A DNA stretch of 64,000 bases from Candidatus Coproplasma stercoravium (GCA_018713165.1 DVFR01000020.1:24012-88011); one strand, 5' to 3'. Shown: positions 25,061 to 33,061, numbered from the stretch's first letter. A program made the numbers and translations. The notes: generated by a model from the letters alone, not told the origin.

Positions 25061-25954
25061 ATGAATTACGAACACTGCAAAATTTTTTACTGCGTAGGCA
25101 AGCACAAGAACATCACCAAGGCTGCGAACGAGCTTTATTCAAGCCAGCCCGCCGTATCCAGGGCGATAATGAGCCTTGAAAACGAGCTGGGCTGCAGGCT
25201 GTTTATCCGCAACAAGAACGGCGTGGAGTTCACGCACGAAGGGCAGACGCTCTTCAACTATGCAAGCATCGCGTACACCCAGCTGCTTAAAGCCGAGGAG
25301 GAAGTCAGCCGTTCGGTGAGCCCCGAAAGCGGCACCATATATATCGGCGCGACCATCACAGCGCTGTACGGGTACCTCTTCGACCTTTTGGACGACTTCC
25401 ATTTAAAACACCCGAAAGTAAAGTTCAAGATAACCACGGGTTCCTCCGACAAGACGATAGGCAACCTAAAAAACGGGTTCGTCGACCTTTCGTTCGTCAC
25501 CACTCCTTTTAATATGAGCAAAGAGCTCTCGGTGATACGCATAAAGAAGTTCAACGACATTCTTATCGCGGGAGAAAGATTCTCCTTTCTGAAGGGAAAG
25601 ACGATAGCGCTCGCGGAGCTTAAAAAATACCCCTTCATCTGCCTTGAAAAGGGCATGCAGCTGAGGCAGTTCATCGACGCTATATTCATGAAAAAGGAGA
25701 TTGACATTACTCCCGACATAGAGCCGGACAGCGCCGACCTGATTGTGCCCATGGCGGCGCACAACTTCGGGCTGGGCTTCGTGCCGCAGGGCATAGCCGA
25801 GAACGCCATTGAAAAGGGCGAAGTTTTCAGGGTGCATCTCGAGGAGGAACTGCCGCCGAGGTACGTGTGCCTCGTAATGAGTCCCAACCACCCGCAGACG
25901 AGCGCCTCGCGCGAGCTCGCGCGCATGATTACTCGCGCGAACCAGAAACAATAA
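25061..25954 (+). CDS. LysR-family transcriptional regulator, 297 aa
   Basis: The N-terminal winged helix-turn-helix spans residues 1-60 (FYCVGKHKNITKAANELYSSQPAVSRAI, then LENELGCRLFIR), and the effector-binding domain from about 90 has the usual two-lobe pattern (GTIYIGATITALYGYLF near the start, FGLGFVPQGIAE near the end). AGGGGAG precedes the ATG. It is divergent from the malic enzyme gene, which is the most likely target. A strong terminator follows at 26012. Confidence 0.92.
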   Translation: MNYEHCKIFYCVGKHKNITKAANELYSSQPAVSRAIMSLENELGCRLFIRNKNGVEFTHEGQTLFNYASIAYTQLLKAEEEVSRSVSPESGTIYIGATITALYGYLFDLLDDFHLKHPKVKFKITTGSSDKTIGNLKNGFVDLSFVTTPFNMSKELSVIRIKKFNDILIAGERFSFLKGKTIALAELKKYPFICLEKGMQLRQFIDAIFMKKEIDITPDIEPDSADLIVPMAAHNFGLGFVPQGIAENAIEKGEVFRVHLEEELPPRYVCLVMSPNHPQTSASRELARMITRANQKQ

Positions 25955-26011
25955 AACCGGCGGCCGCGTAGCATAGCCGTGCAGCGCTGATGACGGGTAC
26001 AAAAAGATAAA

Positions 26012-26055
26012 AAATGTACGCCCGCCGCGGAGATTTCCGCGGCGGGCGTACATTT
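26012..26055. terminator. Long intrinsic terminator
   Basis: A 20-bp perfect stem (26012-26031 with 26036-26055), GATT loop, lying between the converging LysR and pyrophosphatase genes. Confidence 0.8.
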
Positions 26056-26106
26056 CAAAATATATTTATAAGGAGGGAAATGAACTTTCAGTTTTTTTAA
26101 TACGGC

Positions 26107-26637
26107 CTACTTTACGTATTTGTTGTCGTATGCCTGCATGCACTTGCCGATGATATCCATCGCCTCGTTCCTGCGGCTTATCTTTTTTACGGTGGTCACC
26201 TTGTGTTCGAGCATCTTATACACCTCGAAAAAGTGCATCATCTCGTCGAAAATGTGCGAGGGAAGCTCGCGTATGTCGGCATATCCGCGGTACGTCGGGT
26301 CGTTGACGGGCACGCAGATAATCTTTTCGTCGCGCATGCCGTCGTCCACCATCTTTATCACGCCTATCGCCACGCACGTGACGAGCGTCATCGGGTAGAT
26401 GGCGTCGGAGCAGAGCACGAGCGCGTCGAGCGGGTCGTTGTCGGGAGCGAGCGTGCGCGGAATGAAGCCGTAATTTGCGGGATACACCGTGGAGGTGAAC
26501 AGCACCCTGTCGAGGCGCAGAATACCCGTGTCTTTGTCGAGCTCGTACTTGCACTTGCTGCCCTTCGGAATTTCAATGAGCACCTCGAAGCGCTTTTCCG
26601 AAATGCGGTCTTTTGCTATATCGTGCCAGATATTCAT
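26107..26637 (-). CDS. ppa: Family I inorganic pyrophosphatase, 176 aa
   Basis: This soluble enzyme hydrolyses pyrophosphate and pulls biosynthetic reactions forward. The family signature DNDPLDALV contains the metal-binding aspartates, preceded by YPANYGFIP and followed by KIICVPVNDP, all conserved active-site segments. The length is normal. Of three in-frame ATGs, I use 26635-26637: the AAAGGGGG site is about 10 nt upstream of it and the family start IWHDI follows. A weaker promoter candidate (TTTACA, 16 bp, TACAAT) is at 26815-26842. Confidence 0.93.
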   Translation of the reverse strand: MNIWHDIAKDRISEKRFEVLIEIPKGSKCKYELDKDTGILRLDRVLFTSTVYPANYGFIPRTLAPDNDPLDALVLCSDAIYPMTLVTCVAIGVIKMVDDGMRDEKIICVPVNDPTYRGYADIRELPSHIFDEMMHFFEVYKMLEHKVTTVKKISRRNEAMDIIGKCMQAYDNKYVK

Positions 26638-26995
26638 AATCGGCATACCCCCTTTGCCGCACGTCTTGCGGCCGCGCACAGCGCGCTTAAATGCCGACGG
26701 GCTTTGTTGCGGAACGGCGCGGTTGATACGTAAAACCCTGCGCCGTCCCGCGGCCCGCTGTGGAGAAATAATATGTTCCTATACCAAGCAGTGTGTTTTA
26801 ACCCTTACACCCCGATTGTATCACGGATTTTTTATTTGTAAAATGATTATATATCATATTTGCCATACATAAATAGCATAACTTGCCAATTCAGTTATAA
26901 CACTTTTGTCTGAAAACTATCGGCTTGCCGACTGACGCTCCGCGGCAGAAGAGAAAAAATTGCTCAGCCCGCCGACTCGCCGCGGCGCGATTGAG
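26638..26995. other. Leader and gap upstream of the pyrophosphatase gene
   Basis: No gene is seen in this stretch of about 360 bp. Bases 26815-26842 hold the pyrophosphatase promoter candidate on the minus strand. The rest is AT-rich (26780-26900) or GC-rich sequence without recognisable repeats. Confidence 0.5.
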
Positions 26996-27024
26996 TTGAC
27001 AAAACGCGCGGCAGAATATAAAAT
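26996..27024 (+). promoter_or_regulatory. Promoter of tRNA-Leu
   Basis: TTGACA (26996-27001), 17-bp spacer, TAAAAT (27019-27024), about 90 nt before the mature tRNA 5' end. A GCGGGCGC-type hairpin lies in the 5' leader. Confidence 0.75.
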
Positions 27025-27116
27025 AAACACGTTGCAAATACGGCGCGTACGCGCCGATATTAATGTTCAGGTACGGGCGCTTGCACATGCGCCCGCAAAA
27101 AATAACGTTTAGGCAT

Positions 27117-27199
27117 GCAGATATGGCGGAACTGGCAGACGCGCGGGACTTAGAATCCCGTGGTTCACCGTGCAGGTTCGACTCCTGTTATCTGCACCA
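27117..27199 (+). tRNA. tRNA-Leu (UAG anticodon), CCA encoded
   Basis: The acceptor stem GCAGATA pairs with TATCTGC, followed by the discriminator A and CCA. The anticodon stem CGGGA/TCCCG encloses CTTAGAA, so the anticodon is UAG (reads CUN). The long variable arm of class II tRNAs is present (TGGTTCACCGTG region), and the T arm has GGTTCGACTCC. It is followed by its own terminator. The 3' end of the gene is duplicated 203 bp downstream. Confidence 0.95.
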
Positions 27200-27412
27200 A
27201 AACAAGGGGGCGCATGTTGCGTCCCCTTATTTTGGTATGTGTCTTGTAATATAACAGGAGTCGAGGGTGGAGGCGCGAACGGGAGTGAGCGGTTTGCGTG
27301 CGGACTTATTTTAAGCGACTAAATATGCGCAAACCAAACAGCGGACACCCGCTGTTTGCCGGGGCGCGTCCGCCTAAGGCGCGACTCCTGTTATCTGCAC
27401 CAAAACAAGGGG
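27179..27412 (+). repeat. Direct repeat of the tRNA-Leu 3' end flanking a 203-bp unit
   Basis: Thirty-one identical bases (27179-27209 and 27382-27412) start in the T arm, run through CCA and enter the terminator. A third, inverted fragment (ATAACAGGAGTCG, 27251-27263) lies between. This is the arrangement left by site-specific integration into a tRNA gene or by a tail-end duplication. The interior shares AACAGCGG-ACAC-CCGCTGTT with the 10.6-kb element. Confidence 0.75.
27204..27234 (+). terminator. Intrinsic terminator of tRNA-Leu
   Basis: The stem AAGGGG-G-CGCA with TGCG-T-CCCCTT closes at 27228 and is followed by ATTTTGG. Confidence 0.8.
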
Positions 27413-27447
27413 CGCACAAGGCGCCCTCTTGTTTTGGTATGTGTGTT

Positions 27448-28050
27448 TTATATTTTTCTAATTTCTTCGTAAATTTTCTGATTTTGCTGGCTTGACCATA
27501 AACCAAATTTTTCATTAAAACTAGTAAATAAAAATTCAACTTTGAAAAAAGGACTATCTTTCCATAAATCTTTAAATCGCTTAATTAGTATCAAGTAAAC
27601 ATCTTTATCATCTTTAATCAAATTATGGCAATTTAATCGCCAACCTTGATTAGTTTTCCAACCACTATAAAAATCATTTAATTCAGGTACAATGAAATTT
27701 ACAACTCCGCCGATACCTACTGCTTCATCTGTATTGTGATTTTCAGCCGGGTTCTCACATATTAAAATATGCAACAACAAATGTTCAAGATAATCACAAT
27801 ATACAATATTTTTTGCCAGTTGCCATTCGTAAGGATTTTTCATTGCATGTTCTTTATCTGCGAGCAAAATAGCATGATCCTCGAATTTATGATGGGCTAT
27901 AAGACCTTCTTTTGTACGTGTCACTTTAGAATTTTTATTCCATGACTTTGTCATGTAATCACTCAATCCAATCCCATATTTTTCTTGCAAATAATCACAG
28001 TATTCTAAATAATTAAGATTTTTAATTTTTTCGTATTCAGCTAATTTCAT
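27448..28050 (-). CDS. AT-rich orphan protein, possible HNH-like nuclease, 200 aa
   Basis: I do not recognise a firm family. The gene is much more AT-rich than everything around it and has the codon use of a recent arrival. The protein is Lys/Asn/Tyr-rich with no membrane segment. Its central part has HHKFEDHAILL, then NIVYCDYLEHLLLHIL: a His-His pair, an Asn, then Cys and two His at spacings that loosely recall the His-Asn-His order of HNH endonucleases. This is a weak similarity. TAGGAGGG precedes the ATG and a textbook promoter lies upstream. It sits between tRNA-Leu end duplications and a terminator-like copy at 28216. Confidence 0.6.
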   Translation of the reverse strand: MKLAEYEKIKNLNYLEYCDYLQEKYGIGLSDYMTKSWNKNSKVTRTKEGLIAHHKFEDHAILLADKEHAMKNPYEWQLAKNIVYCDYLEHLLLHILICENPAENHNTDEAVGIGGVVNFIVPELNDFYSGWKTNQGWRLNCHNLIKDDKDVYLILIKRFKDLWKDSPFFKVEFLFTSFNEKFGLWSSQQNQKIYEEIRKI

Positions 28051-28128
28051 TTACAGCCCTCCTATTCATAAAAAAATACAATTATTCAAAACATAAACTT
28101 TATTAAAACTAAAATATCTTATATATTT

Positions 28129-28157
28129 ATTATATCATATAAATTATATTTCGTCAA
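28129..28157 (-). promoter_or_regulatory. Promoter of the AT-rich orphan gene
   Basis: Minus-strand TTGACG (28152-28157), 17-bp spacer, TATAAT (28129-28134). Confidence 0.75.
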
Positions 28158-28215
28158 TAGTTATGGTAAAATTAGCAAAATATAAACATTTCAATCCTGC
28201 ATTGTGTAGTAAAAA

Positions 28216-28243
28216 TAAAAGGGGCGCATGTAGCGTCCCTTTT
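28216..28243. repeat. Third copy of the tRNA-Leu terminator hairpin
   Basis: AAAGGGGCGCATGTAGCGTC continuing CCTTTT repeats the terminator at 27204-27228 with few changes. It marks the far edge of the AT-rich island and may be a decayed attachment-site copy. Confidence 0.55.
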
Positions 28244-28255
28244 ACTGTTATCGTA

Positions 28256-28380
28256 ATTGCATGCCACATATGCGGCAACTAATTAATTTACCCCGCATAT
28301 ATGGCGAAATTAATTTCATTTTAAAATGGAGCGCATATATGGGCAAACTATTTTAATTACACGGCATATATGCACGATTT
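28256..28380. repeat. Cluster of four CATATATG-core palindromes
   Basis: Cores at about 28266 (CACATATGCGGCAA), 28295 (CCGCATATATGGCG), 28333 (GCGCATATATGGGC) and 28364 (GGCATATATGC), spaced 29-38 bp. No gene lies in 28051-28415 apart from the promoter and repeats noted. Confidence 0.7.
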
Positions 28381-28415
28381 AATATCAAATCACTACCATT
28401 TGAGTAAACAACTGT

Positions 28416-29195
28416 TCATATGCGCTTTACGGCAAGTTTATAAATGCGCGTCAGCGGGATAAACAGCAGAGATACGGTGACGATTGCGCACACCGTCTGC
28501 GGCGCGAGCGCCAGGAACGAGCCGTAAAAATATACCGCCCAACTTTCGGAAAAGAGCTCGTATCCATAGAATGCGGGGCCGAGAAAATCATCGAGAATGG
28601 TGAAAAGAATGGTAAAAAACGCAGCGAGGGCGGCGGCAACCGTAACCTTTACCGCGGAAGCGCCCCTAACTTTTCCCGAACGCGAGAGTATAATCAGGAC
28701 GTTGAAAGTTACAAAAAGCGCGCAAGCGAGCGCAAAAATAATCCAGAGCAGCGTTTTTACGAGCACGGCATACAGACGGGAAATTTTTAAAAAATCCGTC
28801 GCTGCGAAGAAGCACGCCGCCGCGCCCACGGCGGCTATCACAACGTTTACGAGAACTGCCGCCCACACGGGAAAACGGGAGTAAGTTTTATCGCTTATTT
28901 TTCCGAGCGCGCCGAACGTAAGCGCAAAGAGCGGATAATACAGCAGGTAGAGCACGACGACGTGGACGTCGACGCCCCATATCATGCAGCGGAGAAGCGA
29001 AAAGCATATTGCCGCAAGCACGCCCGCCCGCGGGCCGTACGCCCACGCAAAGGTGAGCAGCAGAACGGTGACTATCTCCACTCCCATCACGGGGCCGATT
29101 GCCGCCTGCCCGCCAATGAGCAGCGCCACCTCCACCGCTATCGCCGCAATCTCCTTTGCAGGGGAGCGCCCATTTTTGTTATTAAGTTTATTCAC
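28416..29195 (-). CDS. ECF-type vitamin transporter S component, 259 aa
   Basis: This membrane protein has six or more hydrophobic helices (near residues 17-40, 45-62, 68-88, 105-125, 140-165, 180-205, 225-250). The N-terminal AIAVEVALLIGGQAAIGPVMGVEIVTVLLL pattern is that of ECF S components, which bind a vitamin and dock to a shared EcfAAT energising module. I use the GTG at 29193-29195 because a GGAGGGAGGT site sits 4 nt before it, whereas the upstream ATG at 29211-29213 has none. The gene follows a DUF4430 lipoprotein under a cobalamin riboswitch, so a corrinoid is the likely ligand. EcfAAT genes are not in the window. Confidence 0.8.
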   Translation of the reverse strand: MNKLNNKNGRSPAKEIAAIAVEVALLIGGQAAIGPVMGVEIVTVLLLTFAWAYGPRAGVLAAICFSLLRCMIWGVDVHVVVLYLLYYPLFALTFGALGKISDKTYSRFPVWAAVLVNVVIAAVGAAACFFAATDFLKISRLYAVLVKTLLWIIFALACALFVTFNVLIILSRSGKVRGASAVKVTVAAALAAFFTILFTILDDFLGPAFYGYELFSESWAVYFYGSFLALAPQTVCAIVTVSLLFIPLTRIYKLAVKRI

Positions 29196-29338
29196 GCGCA
29201 CCTCCCTCCGCATTTTATAAAAATTTATTTAAAGCGGCGCTCCGCCGAAAAACGGCGCAAAACCGCAACAAACATAATATTAATGCGCCGCGCGGCGCAC
29301 CAAATCCGGCGGCGTGCGCCCGCGCGGAACATTATTAT

Positions 29339-29791
29339 TTACCAGCTCGTGTGCTGGTACACCGCGGCGTAGGTATAGCCCTCCACAACGGGCATTCCCT
29401 CTATGCCGTAAGAGCAACTTGCAAGCGTTTTGCCGTTATACTCGTACGTGCCGTAGTCGGGATTTGCATAGATAACGCCGTCGAGCTCTGTAAGGTCGCT
29501 GTAAAACATCCAGAAGTCGCCCTCGTTCGTGCCCGAAACGTTCTCCTTGCCGTTGATTTCGGTAACCATTCCGCCCGAGATTGTGTAGGTGAGTTTGCCC
29601 TCCTCTGCCAGCCCGTCGAAATAGTCTTTAACCGACATATCGCCCGAAACTTCTTCGGCGACGAACACGACGAGCGTATCTGAAACCTCTGCGTCGTATT
29701 TTGCAGTCCCTCCGCCGGTGCAAGCGGAAAGCGCCGCGAGCGCAAGCATTAAAACAGCGCCCGCAATAATTGCTGAAATTGCCTTTTTCAT
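29339..29791 (-). CDS. DUF4430 (transcobalamin-like) lipoprotein, 150 aa
   Basis: This small exported lipoprotein (lipobox ALSAC, C24) has one domain. The pattern DYFDGLAEEGKLTYTIS, GMVTEINGKEN, DFWMFYSDLTELDGVIYANP and a C-terminal GYTYAAVYQ matches the DUF4430 fold, the beta-sandwich related to the C-terminal lobe of transcobalamin and intrinsic factor. AAGGAG precedes the ATG. It lies downstream of a cobalamin riboswitch and before an ECF S-component gene, so it probably captures cobalamin or cobinamide at the cell surface and passes it to that S component. Confidence 0.82.
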   Translation of the reverse strand: MKKAISAIIAGAVLMLALAALSACTGGGTAKYDAEVSDTLVVFVAEEVSGDMSVKDYFDGLAEEGKLTYTISGGMVTEINGKENVSGTNEGDFWMFYSDLTELDGVIYANPDYGTYEYNGKTLASCSYGIEGMPVVEGYTYAAVYQHTSW

Positions 29792-29960
29792 TTGGTTGTT
29801 CTCCTTTTTGTTCTGTCATCGGGCACCCATATTTTTGCAAATATAACTGTTTAAAATTAAGTAAAACCACGCAAGATTTGCAAATATAATTTTACATAAC
29901 CGTAAAACTGCAATCGCGCGCGCCGCCGAACGCGCGCATAAATTTTTACAAAAAAAATAA

Positions 29961-29994
29961 GCGCCCTCAACACTTCGGAGTGGAGAAAAAGCGC
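29961..29994 (-). terminator. Riboswitch expression-platform terminator
   Basis: On the minus strand GCGC...CTC-ACT-CCGA-AGT-TGAG...GCGC is followed by TTATTTTTTT. It lies between the cobalamin aptamer and the DUF4430 gene, so ligand-controlled termination is likely. Hairpins with GCACGGC/GCCGTGC arms (30042-30066) between aptamer and terminator could form the alternative structure. Confidence 0.65.
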
Positions 29995-30136
29995 AACGAA
30001 AAGCTTACCCGAAAGAAGCATGCCAAAACATTCGGCACAATTTAAGCACGGCGAAAAAGCCGTGCGGCGCCGAAAGCCCTTCGGATAAACGGCCGTCTGC
30101 CTTTCCGCATCCCCTCGGAAATGCAAAACGAAAAAC

Positions 30137-30318
30137 GCACGCGGCAGGTCTTCCGGCTTACAACAGCGGTTTTTGTGCCGCACCCCTTCCCATATGCGGC
30201 AGAACAACGTTCTGCCATGCACACAGTGGTGAGCGGCGCCGCTGAAACGGCAGCGGGGGCTGCGGGGCAATTGGCCCAGACTTCCCTATTAAACGCCCCT
30301 ATCTTATCGGGGCGTGCC
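30137..30318 (-). ncRNA. Cobalamin riboswitch
   Basis: On the minus strand the conserved aptamer blocks appear in order: AATAGGGAAG (30281-30290), the CCCCGCAGCCCCCGCTGCCG core, CCACTGTG, ATGGGAAGG, and the B12 box AAGCCGGAAGACCTGCC (30143-30159). P1 is formed by GGCACGC (30312-30318) with GCGTGC (30137-30142). It precedes the DUF4430/ECF-S operon and should repress it when B12 is ample. Confidence 0.93.
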
Positions 30319-30343
30319 TGCATGCGCCATTCAGTTTTGGAAT

Positions 30344-30372
30344 ATTTTATATTTTTGCGACGCATATGTCAA
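30344..30372 (-). promoter_or_regulatory. Promoter of the riboswitch operon
   Basis: Minus-strand TTGACA (30367-30372), 17-bp spacer, TAAAAT (30344-30349), placing transcription start about 20 nt before the aptamer. Confidence 0.8.
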
Positions 30373-30469
30373 GCAATAACCCGATAAACGGCGCAAAAAT
30401 GGCTTAAAACGCACTTTTTTTGCATAATAATAGCATAAGCAGGCGCTTTGCGACTGAAATATTATATAT

Positions 30470-30498
30470 TTGACAGCGGCGGCGGCTTATGATAAAAT
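30470..30498 (+). promoter_or_regulatory. Promoter of the DUF368 gene
   Basis: TTGACA (30470-30475), 17-bp spacer, TAAAAT (30493-30498), divergent from the riboswitch promoter about 100 bp away. Confidence 0.8.
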
Positions 30499-30572
30499 TT
30501 AACCGTAAAGTATCTGTGCGGATATGCGCATTTGCGCTGGTTTAAGAGCGGATTGCCGCGACCCGGAGATTT

Positions 30573-31649
30573 ATGAAAGGCGACAATAACGGCAAAGATA
30601 ATTTAATTACGCAAAACACGGCCGGTTCAGACGGCACGGTCAACGTTTCCGACGCCGCGGAAATACGCGGCGAAGAAAACTCCCCTCCCGCAGAGAGCGC
30701 AGAAAAAAAAGCGCAGGGCGGCGGGGAGATTGACCTCAAATACGGGAGCGCCGGGGAAGCCGCCAAAGGCGGCGTTCTGGGAGCCTTTATAGGGCTTGCG
30801 ATAATCGTGCCGGGCGTGAGCGGCTCGGCCGTGGCGATTATGATGAAGCTCTACGAAAAGCTTTTGTATGCGCTGGGCAACATCTTTAAAAAGTTCAAAA
30901 GGTGCGCGCTCTTCCTCCTGCCAATCGCGGCGGGAATCGTGGTCGGGTTCGCGCTCGGATTTTTCGGTGTAAAAACGCTGCTCGACATTATGATGTTCGC
31001 CGTGGTCGCGCTGTTTGCGGGGCTTATGGCGGGCGCGTTCCCCGCGGTTGCCGACGAGATTAAAGGCGAAAAGCACACACCGCTCAGAATAGCGCTGTTT
31101 GCCGCGGGAATAGCCGTTCCCGTCGCGTTCTCCCTTATCGCGGTGTTTGCCGGCGGAGGCACGCGCAGCCTCGAAGAGCCGAAGGCGTACGAATATATAA
31201 TTTATCTCGCGCTCGGATTTGCGGTGGCTCTCACACAGCTCCTGCCGGGGCTGAGCGCGACGGCCCTTCTGATGTCGACGGGGCACTACGTGCCGCTGAT
31301 GAATTCGGTGAGCATAAGTTACTGGCAGTCCAACCCCGAAATTTTTGCAATATACGCCTGCCTTATCGCAGGATTTATAGCAGGGCTTTTGTGCTTTGCT
31401 AAGCTCATGTCCCTTCTTTTAAAGCGTTGCCGCGCCGCAACTTTCCACGCTGTTGCGGGACTTGCGCTCGGTTCGATAATAACGATGTTTTTCAACCCCG
31501 AAGTGTACGCCGAATACCAAAGCTGGGCAGACGGCGCGCGGTTCAGCGTCGACCTCGTTCTCGGCGCGATACTGTTCGCCGCAGGGGTCGTCGTCGCTTA
31601 CCTGTTCGTGCGCGTACAGCGCAAAAAGAACCTGCCGCTCGCAAAATAA
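30573..31649 (+). CDS. DUF368/PopT-type polyprenyl-phosphate translocase, 358 aa
   Basis: Proteins of the DUF368 (PopT) family return undecaprenyl phosphate across the membrane for cell-wall synthesis. Here a charged N-terminal tail of about 60 residues precedes the domain. GAFIGLAIIVPGVSGSAVAIMM is the family hallmark, repeated in inverted form later as LTQLLPGLSATALLMSTG; eight to ten helices are predicted. The final residues are basic. GGAG precedes the ATG and a strong terminator follows at 31670. The long N-terminal tail is unusual for the family. Confidence 0.88.
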   Translation: MKGDNNGKDNLITQNTAGSDGTVNVSDAAEIRGEENSPPAESAEKKAQGGGEIDLKYGSAGEAAKGGVLGAFIGLAIIVPGVSGSAVAIMMKLYEKLLYALGNIFKKFKRCALFLLPIAAGIVVGFALGFFGVKTLLDIMMFAVVALFAGLMAGAFPAVADEIKGEKHTPLRIALFAAGIAVPVAFSLIAVFAGGGTRSLEEPKAYEYIIYLALGFAVALTQLLPGLSATALLMSTGHYVPLMNSVSISYWQSNPEIFAIYACLIAGFIAGLLCFAKLMSLLLKRCRAATFHAVAGLALGSIITMFFNPEVYAEYQSWADGARFSVDLVLGAILFAAGVVVAYLFVRVQRKKNLPLAK

Positions 31650-31669
31650 CGCAAAACCAGTTAAAATAG

Positions 31670-31705
31670 AGCTTGCGCGCCTGCCGTTTGGCAGGCGCGC
31701 AAGCT
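31670..31705 (+). terminator. Intrinsic terminator after DUF368
   Basis: A 16-bp perfect stem with a GTTT loop followed by TTTTTCGTTTATAA. Confidence 0.85.
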
Positions 31706-31762
31706 TTTTCGTTTATAATTTACAGCATTATATACCGCATTTTAAAGTAGTAAACCGCGTTA

Positions 31763-31786
31763 ATTTGCGCATATGTGCGGGGCAAT
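31763..31786. repeat. CATATATG-core palindromic repeat (copy)
   Basis: ATTTGCGCATATGTGCGGGG followed by CAAT, ending at the last base before the RtcB stop codon. Confidence 0.6.
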
Positions 31787-33013
31787 TTATTTTTTGCGCT
31801 TTTGCCACGGGCGCGGTTCGCCGCCCGCCTTAAAGTTATATACGGGCAGAATACGCCTTTTTATTTCTGCCGTTGGCGCGATATTGCCGACAATATCTTC
31901 AAGGCTCTTGTATGCCATGGGGCTCTCGTCGAGGGTGTCGGCGCCGACGGAAGTCGTATATATGCCCTCCATCTGAGCGGCGAATTCCTCCACCGTCAGC
32001 TTTTTGCGTGCCTCGCCGCGGCTTAAAAGCCTGCCCGCGCCGTGCGGAGCGGAGAAGTTCCAGTCGGCATTCCCCTTCCCCTCACATATGAGCGAACCGT
32101 CGCGCATGTTTATGGGTATGAGCAGCCGCTCGCCCCTGCGCGCGGATACGGCGCCCTTGCGGAGAATCATATTTTCCGTGTCGATATAGTTGTGCACGGT
32201 GACGAACGAACCTACGGCGGTAAGCCCCATTGCCGCGAGGATATCGGAGGCCATTGCGCGCCTGTTGACCTCGGCATATTCCTGCATGATTTCCATGTCG
32301 TGGATATAATTTTTCATCTCTGCGCCCGTAAGGTACGACATTTCGCGCGGGACGTCGAACGAGGCGCGCACCCTGCCCGCCTCGGAGGCGATTTCCGTCA
32401 CCATGCCCTCGGCTTTGAGCCGCTCTATCGTTTCGGCCACCCGCTCTTCGCGCTTTGCGCGCATGCCCCTGAATGCAAGATTCTGATAAAACTCCGCGAC
32501 CTGCAACCCGATATGGCGGCTCCCAGAGTGAATTACGAGGTAGAGCGCGCCCTCTTCGTCCCTGTCGACTTCGATAAAATGATTGCCGCCGCCCAGAGTT
32601 CCGACGCTGCGGCGGGCGAGTTCGAGGTCTGCAAAATCACGGCAAATCAGCTCATCGATACGCGTTGAGCGCGCCATAGTATGGGGTGTTTTGCGTGCGG
32701 CCATGCCCGAGGGGATGTTTGCGCGGATAAATTCGTCGAGCGCGGCAAAGTCAATCTGCCGCTCTTTAAGTTCAATCGTGAGCATTCCGCAGCCTATATC
32801 CACGCCCACCATATCGGGCACTACGACGTCACAGATAGTCATTGTCGTGCCTATGGTGCAGCCCGCGCCCGCGTGCACGTCGGGCATTATGCGTATTCTG
32901 CTGCCCGCAAAGGGCTCAAAATCGCACATTGCCTTTATCTGCGCTTGGGCGTTTTCGTCGACGACGTCGGTGAAAATATACGCCTCGTTAAACTTTCCTT
33001 CAATTCTCTTCAT
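31787..33013 (-). CDS. rtcB: RtcB-family RNA-splicing/repair ligase, 408 aa
   Basis: RtcB joins RNA 2',3'-cyclic or 3'-phosphate ends to 5'-OH ends with GTP and Mn2+, repairing tRNA or rRNA breaks made by toxins. DVHAGAGCTIGTT holds the metal-binding Asp and Cys, VGVDIGCGM follows, then GGGNHFIEV and HSGSRHIG (His ligands), and the guanylated His is in SAPHGAGRLLSR. At 408 aa this is one of the shorter bacterial RtcB types. AAGGAG precedes the ATG. No archease gene is next to it. Confidence 0.92.
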   Translation of the reverse strand: MKRIEGKFNEAYIFTDVVDENAQAQIKAMCDFEPFAGSRIRIMPDVHAGAGCTIGTTMTICDVVVPDMVGVDIGCGMLTIELKERQIDFAALDEFIRANIPSGMAARKTPHTMARSTRIDELICRDFADLELARRSVGTLGGGNHFIEVDRDEEGALYLVIHSGSRHIGLQVAEFYQNLAFRGMRAKREERVAETIERLKAEGMVTEIASEAGRVRASFDVPREMSYLTGAEMKNYIHDMEIMQEYAEVNRRAMASDILAAMGLTAVGSFVTVHNYIDTENMILRKGAVSARRGERLLIPINMRDGSLICEGKGNADWNFSAPHGAGRLLSRGEARKKLTVEEFAAQMEGIYTTSVGADTLDESPMAYKSLEDIVGNIAPTAEIKRRILPVYNFKAGGEPRPWQKRKK

Positions 33014-33032
33014 AAAAGCTCCTTTTAATCAG

Positions 33033-33061
33033 GCGGCGCGCACGCGCAGCGTGCGCGCCGC
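33033..33061 (-). terminator. GC-rich hairpin upstream of rtcB
   Basis: A 13-bp perfect stem (33033-33045 with 33049-33061) with a GCA loop, between the gene at 33378 and rtcB. It could end the upstream transcript or attenuate it. Confidence 0.55.

Noticed and set aside
26074..26100. A six-codon leader-like ORF (AAGGAGGG, then ATG to TAA) before the pyrophosphatase gene end
   Set aside because: It reads toward the 3' end of a convergent gene and past a terminator, so it cannot act as a leader peptide there. The ribosome site may be a relic.
28256..28380. Possible CRISPR array in the four spaced palindromes
   Set aside because: The units are short, variable and irregularly spaced, the intervening sequences are not of constant length, and no cas genes are present.
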